Shown here piece after piece: positions 1 through 3,982 of a DNA stretch of 6,760 nucleotides (its first letter is position 1; each line of letters begins with the position of its first letter). Under the pieces are notes generated by a model. That model had not been told where the DNA came from. It saw nothing but the letters and a program-made list of their open reading frames with translations, and ran no database searches. Origin of the DNA: Rhodoferax sp. (lineage in GTDB: Bacteria > Pseudomonadota > Gammaproteobacteria > Burkholderiales > Burkholderiaceae_C); the NCBI GenBank assembly GCA_016463455.1, contig JAEMRG010000003.1, forward strand, positions 2,431 to 9,190. The letters are read 5' to 3'. The translations under genes were made by a program, and so were the position numbers.

Positions 1-285
1 ACCCGCGTCGGGCGCGGTAGTTTCATCGCCCGGGCGCATGCCTTTGAGCCAATAGACCCAAGACAAAATCACCGACACAGCGGTAAACAGCTCGGCCGGA
101 ATCTCCTGGTCCACCTTTAAACGGCTGAGCAAGGCCAGCAGTTTGGGGTCTTCGGTCACATACACCCCGTATTCACGCGCCTGGGCAATCATTTCCAGCG
201 CGGCCTCTTCCTCGCCTTTGGCGGTGACGATAGGCGCGCGGTTTTTCCCGTATTCCAGGGCAATGGCTTTTTTGATGAGCCTCAT
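1..285 (-). CDS. Stand-alone FlhB C-terminal-domain protein (EscU/YscU/HrcU-type export switch), 3' end outside window
   Basis: The 95 visible residues match the cytoplasmic C-terminal domain of FlhB, the flagellar export gate subunit that switches substrate class after autocleavage at an NPTH motif. Visible hallmarks are IALEYGKNRAPIVTAKG near residues 8-24, the VTEDPKLLALLSRLKVDQEIP stretch near 43-63 and the terminal AVSVILSWVYWLKGM helix. There are no transmembrane helices, and the reading frame begins just after where NPTH would lie, so this is the domain alone and not a broken full FlhB: it has its own ATG overlapping the upstream stop as ATGA. A run of purines (GAGGTGGTGG) lies 10-20 bases upstream. 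Family knowledge: the YlqH/FlhX class of FlhB-like proteins is often encoded beside a FliK-like gene, exactly as here. Inferred role: a soluble partner or mimic of cleaved FlhB in flagellar export, in the cytoplasm. The protein continues past the left edge, probably only as a short tail, because the conserved domain is already complete. Confidence 0.88.
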   Translation of the reverse strand, partial: MRLIKKAIALEYGKNRAPIVTAKGEEEAALEMIAQAREYGVYVTEDPKLLALLSRLKVDQEIPAELFTAVSVILSWVYWLKGMRPGDETTAPDAG

Positions 286-1583
286 GCGCGCATGTCCACC
301 ACCTCGCCGGGCAAGGCCAGGGGCTGCAAAAGGGGCTCGGGCGCAGGCCGCTCGCCCAAATGGGCCGAAAAAGAGCGCAGCGTCAAGCCCGCTTCACCCA
401 AAGTTTTGCGCAGTTCGACCTGGCCCTGCCGGGCAAAGTCAATCACCGCTGGCCGTATCGCCCACATCGACAAGGCTACGCTGTCCCCGCCCAGGAGGTC
501 GGCTTGCAGCCACAACTCGCCGTAGTCGCGGCTGTTGGAATGCATGTTCACGGTGTAGCGGGACTCCTCGTCCTCGCTGGCACGCTTGCGCTCAAAAGCC
601 AGTTCCACCGGGGTGTGGTCCACAAAGGGCAGCACCACGGTCATCGACATCTGACCCAAATGCTGCGCCTGCATGGCTGAAAGCTGGGCGGCGTCCAGGT
701 CGGCTATGGCGCGTTTGACCTGGTGCATACCGGCGGTGTCTTCTTCGCTTTTGTCCTCCATCAGGGACAAGAGCTTGTGCAGCAGGGGCTTGAGGTCGTT
801 GGGCGCCGGGTTGCGGATACGCGGCAAGCTGGTCTCCGATCCCAGCGCTGCCCGCAGCGCGGCGCTGATCGCTTCGGGGCTGAGTTTTTCCATGCTCAGG
901 CGCATGTTTTGTAACTGGGTTTGCAATTGCGCCTGCACTTCGGGCTGCTTGCTCACCTTGGACAGCAAGGCATCAAGCCCGCCGGGTTTGAGCAAATCGC
1001 GCACCTCGGCCATGCCGGGCTTGCGGTACATCAGGCTGCCCAGGCGCGAAAACTTACCCTCGCTCGGGCTGAGCGGCGCCCAGGACAAGCCGGACAAAGC
1101 ACTGGCCTGCAGGTTTTGCACCGCGACGACGGGGTTGCTCGGTGGCGTGGCGGGGGCGGCAAGGCTTTGCGGGTTGCGTTCCTGCGCTTTGTCGTTGTGC
1201 GCATTCGGGTTGGGCTGGGGCTGGTTGCTCACCGCCCGCGCTTGCGCTTCGATCATGGTGGGCAGGCCGGGGTTGCTATAGGCGCTGGCTTTGCCATTGA
1301 TCAGCACCAGGGCCACACTGCCATCCGGGTTGGCTTGGGTTTTGAAGCTCAGGCGCTGACCGACTTCCCAGCCTGGCATCTGGGCGATACCCACTTGCCG
1401 GCCACGCAGCATCAGCACCATTTCGTCGGCGCGCGATTGCACCGTGGCTTGCACGATCTGACCATCGCGCAGGTTCAGGGCCCGCGCAACGATGGCCTCT
1501 ACCAGGGTGGGCGATGATGGCCCTTGGGGGAAAACCGGGTTGATGCGTACCGACGGCGTCGTCGCATCGCTAACGGGGATCAC
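282..1583 (-). CDS. FliK-like flagellar hook-length control protein (Flg_hook C-terminal domain)
   Basis: This 433-residue protein has the FliK layout: an N-terminal folded part (about 20-100), a Pro/Ala/Asn/Gln-rich low-complexity linker (about 110-160), a helical middle with Gln-rich and Leu-rich segments (about 175-310), and a C-terminal Flg_hook-type domain (about 312-410). In the last, the pattern VVLPFVDHTPVELAFERK, then YGELWLQADL, then ALSMWAIRPAVIDF and LRKTLGEAGLTLRSFSAHLG is typical. FliK proteins act as export-apparatus rulers whose C-terminal domain contacts the FlhB C-terminal domain. Here the next gene encodes just such a domain and overlaps by four bases (ATGA), so the two are probably made and work as a pair, like YlqG/YlqH of Bacillus. 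The start is GTG at 1583, overlapping the upstream stop as GTGA; no strong Shine-Dalgarno is visible, which fits coupling. I assign it as a second FliK-like protein rather than the canonical fliK, because canonical fliK normally lies with fliJ or fliL; that distinction is inference. Confidence 0.87.
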   Translation of the reverse strand: MIPVSDATTPSVRINPVFPQGPSSPTLVEAIVARALNLRDGQIVQATVQSRADEMVLMLRGRQVGIAQMPGWEVGQRLSFKTQANPDGSVALVLINGKASAYSNPGLPTMIEAQARAVSNQPQPNPNAHNDKAQERNPQSLAAPATPPSNPVVAVQNLQASALSGLSWAPLSPSEGKFSRLGSLMYRKPGMAEVRDLLKPGGLDALLSKVSKQPEVQAQLQTQLQNMRLSMEKLSPEAISAALRAALGSETSLPRIRNPAPNDLKPLLHKLLSLMEDKSEEDTAGMHQVKRAIADLDAAQLSAMQAQHLGQMSMTVVLPFVDHTPVELAFERKRASEDEESRYTVNMHSNSRDYGELWLQADLLGGDSVALSMWAIRPAVIDFARQGQVELRKTLGEAGLTLRSFSAHLGERPAPEPLLQPLALPGEVVDMRA

Positions 1584-2038
1584 GGAAACTGCACCCAGCG
1601 CTTACGCTCTTCGGGCGTGGACTGGGCCGCACGGGGGGTCGTTTCGCCGGGCGCAGCCATCGGCGTAACGCTGGCCAGCACGCTGCGCAGCAGCAAGTCG
1701 TGGTCGGGCAGGTTTAAGGTGGCGCCTTTACGTAGTGTGGGCAGCTTGGGCGGCTTGCCCGCCACGATGGCTTGCGGGTTTTGGTCAATAAAAGCCTGGC
1801 GCAGGATGGTCATGCTGAGCGGGCTGGCGCCCATGGTTTTGGCGATGACCTGGTCTAGCGTTTCGCCGGCTTTGGGCTTGTAGGTTTTAGCCGCAGGGGT
1901 GGCCATGCTGGCAGCAGGCTTGGGTGTTGCCGCTTCGCTGGCCGCGTGCGCCAAAGGCGCAAGAGCGCACAGGGCGTACAGCGCCATGACACAGGCTAGG
2001 CCTGTGCTCAAGGGTCGCAGGGGCGGTGTAAATAGCAT
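1580..2038 (-). CDS. Exported LysM/FimV-like small protein
   Basis: From the ATG at 2038 the product is 152 residues with a Sec signal peptide: hydrophobic core about 13-28 and a likely cleavage after AHA (residue 32). A longer frame opens at 2116, but it would overlap the previous gene and put 26 charged residues before the signal, so I prefer 2038. The mature part has an Ala/Pro/Thr linker, then a LysM-like block (about 52-112): YKPKAGETLDQVIAKTM, ILRQAFIDQNPQAIV and LRKGATLNLP. The NPQAI...LRKGATLNLP pattern resembles the N-terminal LysM of FimV, a peptidoglycan-binding module of Gram-negative bacteria. The tail is polar and ends RKRWVQFP. It lies 53 bases after the FlgT-like gene and overlaps the FliK-like gene by GTGA. 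Inference: a periplasmic peptidoglycan-binding accessory that may hold the FlgP/FlgT structure to the cell wall. The LysM call rests on pattern recognition only and the domain is divergent. Confidence 0.75.
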   Translation of the reverse strand: MLFTPPLRPLSTGLACVMALYALCALAPLAHAASEAATPKPAASMATPAAKTYKPKAGETLDQVIAKTMGASPLSMTILRQAFIDQNPQAIVAGKPPKLPTLRKGATLNLPDHDLLLRSVLASVTPMAAPGETTPRAAQSTPEERKRWVQFP

Positions 2039-2091
2039 CGTAGGGGCGACTGGCAAATCAGCACAAAGCTTAGCACGGCGGCCCCAGGGGC

Positions 2092-3291
2092 TTAGCGCGC
2101 GTCCTCGGCGGACCAAGCGGCCCAGCGTTTTTGCACGTTTTGGGCAGGTCCGGCGGTCGGCGTCAGTTGCGCGTAGTGCTCGGTAACGTATTGGACTTTG
2201 GCCATCACCGTGTTGGCGGTATTGCCCGCCTCCAGCGCCCGCTGCGGCAGCTTGCCTGCGTCAGCCAGCACCCAGGTATCACCAACGCGCACGCCAGCGG
2301 CGGCGCCCAGGTTGATGCGAAATTGTTTGCCCAGCGCCTGCGTGACTTCGCCGACCACGGTTTGGCACACCATGGTTTTATACAGTTCTAAGGCTGCGTC
2401 TTCCGCCAGTTGCAAAGCCTGGGTGCGCGCGCTGTTGCTGAGCTGGGTGATGCCCCAGTTGCCGTCTTGGGCTACCAAGGTCATGGGCATGTTCAAGAGG
2501 AAGACTGGCTTGGCCTGGTTGCGTGCAAGCACGCGCATTTGTAATTCAACGCGCACCATAGCCGGGGTATTGAAAGCCCAGTTGATGCGCGGTGCATTGC
2601 GGGCGCTTTGGTCGGCGAGCATAGGCTGGCGTTCGCTGGCGTTGGTCCCTAGGCCATTGGGCTCTTCAGAGCGCGGTAGCGCGACAACCGTCAGGTCTAA
2701 ACGCCAGGGCATGTCGTCCACGCCAGCGCTAAGCAAGGCTTGTTCATAGCCGCTGCGCCCATCGGTGTGGGGTTTGGGGGCGATACGCCACAGGGCGGCG
2801 CTGGCGCCAGTACTGCTTAACTGCCCAAGCCAATGGCTGCGCAATTCTTCCAACATGTTCTGCTCGTCGGCAGAAAATCGGCCGCTGACATTCCACTGCA
2901 GCCCCAGCAGGTGTTGCAAGCGGCTGGCGCTTGCCGGTTTGCACGCAGGCGCGGCACTCATGGTATCGGCCGCAGCTTTTGCGCTGCCCTTGCCGTACAT
3001 CTCCTGCCATTGCAATTTGGCGCTGGCTTCACCTTGGCTGTCGGTGGTGTAGCCCACGACGCGCACACCGCGCACTTCAACCCCGGAGTGAAAACTGCTG
3101 CTTTCGCGCAGCACGCCTTGGGCGTCAATCCATTGGGTGGCGCTGACTTTGGTGGGGCCTTCCAGCGCGGTTTCCACCAGGCTTTTTCGGATGGCTTCGA
3201 GCTTTTCATCCATGCTGAGGTTTTGTGCCCACACGCCTGCGCCGCTGGCGAAAAGCAGCAGCGCAATGAGGGGGGCGGGTAGGCGGCGCAT
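2092..3291 (-). CDS. flgT: FlgT-like flagellar assembly/motor-ring protein, exported
   Basis: A 399-residue protein with a Sec signal peptide (MRRLPAPLIALLLFASGAGVWA, cleavage likely after residue 22). Residues about 25-100 form an alpha/beta region (helix SMDEKLEAIRKSLVETALEG followed by strands). The middle contains VRVELQMRVLARNQAKPVFLLNM (about 247-269), and a helix LQLAEDAALELYKTMVCQTV (about 293-312) precedes a small beta-domain with INLGAAAGVRVGDTWVL (326-342) and VMAKVQYVTEHYAQL (362-376). The G-x-x-x-G-V-x-V-G-D pattern is typical of the SH3-like C-terminal domain of FlgT. In Vibrio FlgT forms the H ring around the basal body, helps outer-membrane passage and recruits MotX/MotY. Length is close to Vibrio FlgT (about 380). 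It follows the FlgP-like lipoprotein by 28 bases, matching the usual FlgP/FlgT association. No clear Shine-Dalgarno is visible before the ATG at 3291. The family is divergent at sequence level, so the call leans partly on context. Confidence 0.75.
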   Translation of the reverse strand: MRRLPAPLIALLLFASGAGVWAQNLSMDEKLEAIRKSLVETALEGPTKVSATQWIDAQGVLRESSSFHSGVEVRGVRVVGYTTDSQGEASAKLQWQEMYGKGSAKAAADTMSAAPACKPASASRLQHLLGLQWNVSGRFSADEQNMLEELRSHWLGQLSSTGASAALWRIAPKPHTDGRSGYEQALLSAGVDDMPWRLDLTVVALPRSEEPNGLGTNASERQPMLADQSARNAPRINWAFNTPAMVRVELQMRVLARNQAKPVFLLNMPMTLVAQDGNWGITQLSNSARTQALQLAEDAALELYKTMVCQTVVGEVTQALGKQFRINLGAAAGVRVGDTWVLADAGKLPQRALEAGNTANTVMAKVQYVTEHYAQLTPTAGPAQNVQKRWAAWSAEDAR

Positions 3292-3319
3292 GGTGGGTTG
3301 GCTGGCTTTGTTTTATGGA

Positions 3320-3880
3320 TCAGCGGCTTTTCGCTGTCAGCTGGGTCAGGTACAGCATGCGCAAGTCTTGCACCGTGCTTTTGTCCAGCGTCAGGGTAGT
3401 TTCGTAGGTATCGTCACCGCTGGGCGTGATGCTGACCAGGGTGGCGCCGTAAATCACGCCTTCCACTTTGCTGCGGAAGGTATCGTTTTGCACCACCATG
3501 TCGGCTACCGTGGCGGTGGCGTCCAGGCGCAGGCCATAGACCTGCTCGGCCAGCGAGCGGTAGGCGTCGAGCTTGGCCGCGCGGATCGCCATCAGGCGTT
3601 GCTGTGCCGGCGTTTTGCTGTTTTGCACACTGATGACGGCATAGCCCGTAGCGGTCAGGCTTTCGCGTTTTTCAACCAGCGGCAAATTCGGCACCAGCAA
3701 TTCACTGGGCACCTTGACCATGGCAGGGCGCACACTGGCTGCTTTGTCTTGCGTGCCATTGGCGACAGGGGCGCTTGGGTCCCAGCTGAAGCCGCCCAGT
3801 AAATCTTGCAATGGCGCTACCTGGCATGCGCTCAGGGCGATGGCGGCGAGGGCGATGGAGATTAATTTAATAGCTTGCAT
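3320..3880 (-). CDS. flgP: FlgP-like LPP20-family outer-membrane lipoprotein
   Basis: From the ATG at 3880 this is a 186-residue lipoprotein: a signal peptide with lipobox L16-S17-A18-C19 and Gln at +2, so it should be sorted to the outer membrane. The LPP20/FlgP core spans about 75-180, with RLMAIRAAKLDAYRSLAEQVYGLRL (96-119), DMVVQNDTFRSKVEGVIYGATLV (127-149) and the strand ETTLTLDKSTVQDLRML (160-176). FlgP proteins form the outer-membrane-associated basal disk or H-ring part of sheathed or high-torque flagellar motors in Campylobacter and Vibrio. The start is fixed by AAGGATT seven bases upstream-type spacing and by the lipobox; the open frame runs up to 3985 (ATGA overlap with the Sel1 gene), but that would put 35 extra residues ahead of the signal. 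A predicted sigma-28 promoter lies directly upstream. It leads the flgP-flgT-lysM-fliK-like-flhB-like unit. Confidence 0.88.
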   Translation of the reverse strand: MQAIKLISIALAAIALSACQVAPLQDLLGGFSWDPSAPVANGTQDKAASVRPAMVKVPSELLVPNLPLVEKRESLTATGYAVISVQNSKTPAQQRLMAIRAAKLDAYRSLAEQVYGLRLDATATVADMVVQNDTFRSKVEGVIYGATLVSITPSGDDTYETTLTLDKSTVQDLRMLYLTQLTAKSR

Positions 3881-3884
3881 GCTC

Positions 3885-3891
3885 AATCCTT
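3885..3891 (-). promoter_or_regulatory. Ribosome binding site of the FlgP-like gene
   Basis: AAGGATT on the minus strand, with the AAGGA core a few bases before the ATG at 3880. It decides for the lipoprotein start rather than the upstream in-frame ATG at 3985, and it is the clearest Shine-Dalgarno among the five downstream genes, as expected for the first gene of a transcript. Confidence 0.8.
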
Positions 3892-3908
3892 GTAGATAGT
3901 CCTTTTGT

Positions 3909-3935
3909 GTATCGGCACAAGCACCCAAAGCTTGA
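3909..3935 (-). promoter_or_regulatory. Predicted sigma-28 (FliA) flagellar promoter
   Basis: Reading the minus strand, TCAAGCTT (3935-3928), then 11 bases, then GCCGATAC (3916-3909). The enterobacterial FliA consensus is TAAAGTTT-N11-GCCGATAA, so the match is 6 of 8 and 7 of 8 with exact spacing. Transcription would start near 3900-3903, giving a leader of roughly 20 bases that contains the AAGGA ribosome site before the FlgP-like ATG at 3880. The position between genes and ahead of a late flagellar-type gene supports it. It is a by-eye prediction; no weight matrix was run. Confidence 0.68.
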
Positions 3936-3982
3936 GCTTGGGCGGCTGGTTGTAGGCCGCAAGCGCGGGGCTTTTGGGTGCT
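3920..3982. repeat. Inverted repeat with a competing inner hairpin
   Basis: On the plus strand AGCACCCAAAGC (3920-3931) is the near-perfect inverse of GCTTTTGGGTGCT (3970-3982), differing by one extra T, with a 38-base spacer. The same left arm can instead pair with AGCTTGGG at 3935-3942 as a short hairpin. The right arm touches the stop codon of the Sel1 gene and the left arm overlaps the -35 side of the predicted sigma-28 promoter. There is no U-run after it on the transcribed strand, so it is not a standard intrinsic terminator. It could be an RNA processing or attenuation structure or an operator; the function is unknown. Confidence 0.55.

Noticed and set aside
673..1281. Plus-strand open frames of about 200 codons (673-1281, 921-1517, 143-718)
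   Set aside because: They lie entirely opposite the FliK-like gene in GC-rich DNA and show Arg/Ala/Cys-rich, non-family composition typical of shadow frames.
2081..2091. GCCCCAGGGGC palindrome directly after the FlgT-like stop, as a terminator
   Set aside because: The centre is a single base, so a real loop would use up half the stem, and no U-run follows; the operon seems to continue.
2036..2116. Upstream start at 2116 for the LysM-like gene
   Set aside because: It overlaps the FlgT-like gene and places 26 basic residues before a complete signal peptide that starts cleanly at 2038.
2833..3802. Plus-strand open frames opposite the FlgT-like and FlgP-like genes (2833-3282, 3137-3802)
   Set aside because: They conflict with well-supported minus-strand genes and have no recognisable motif, signal peptide or ribosome site.
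3920..3982. Intrinsic terminator at the Sel1-flgP junction
   Set aside because: The stem is not followed by a T-tract on the coding strand, and the loop of 38 bases is too long for a standard terminator.
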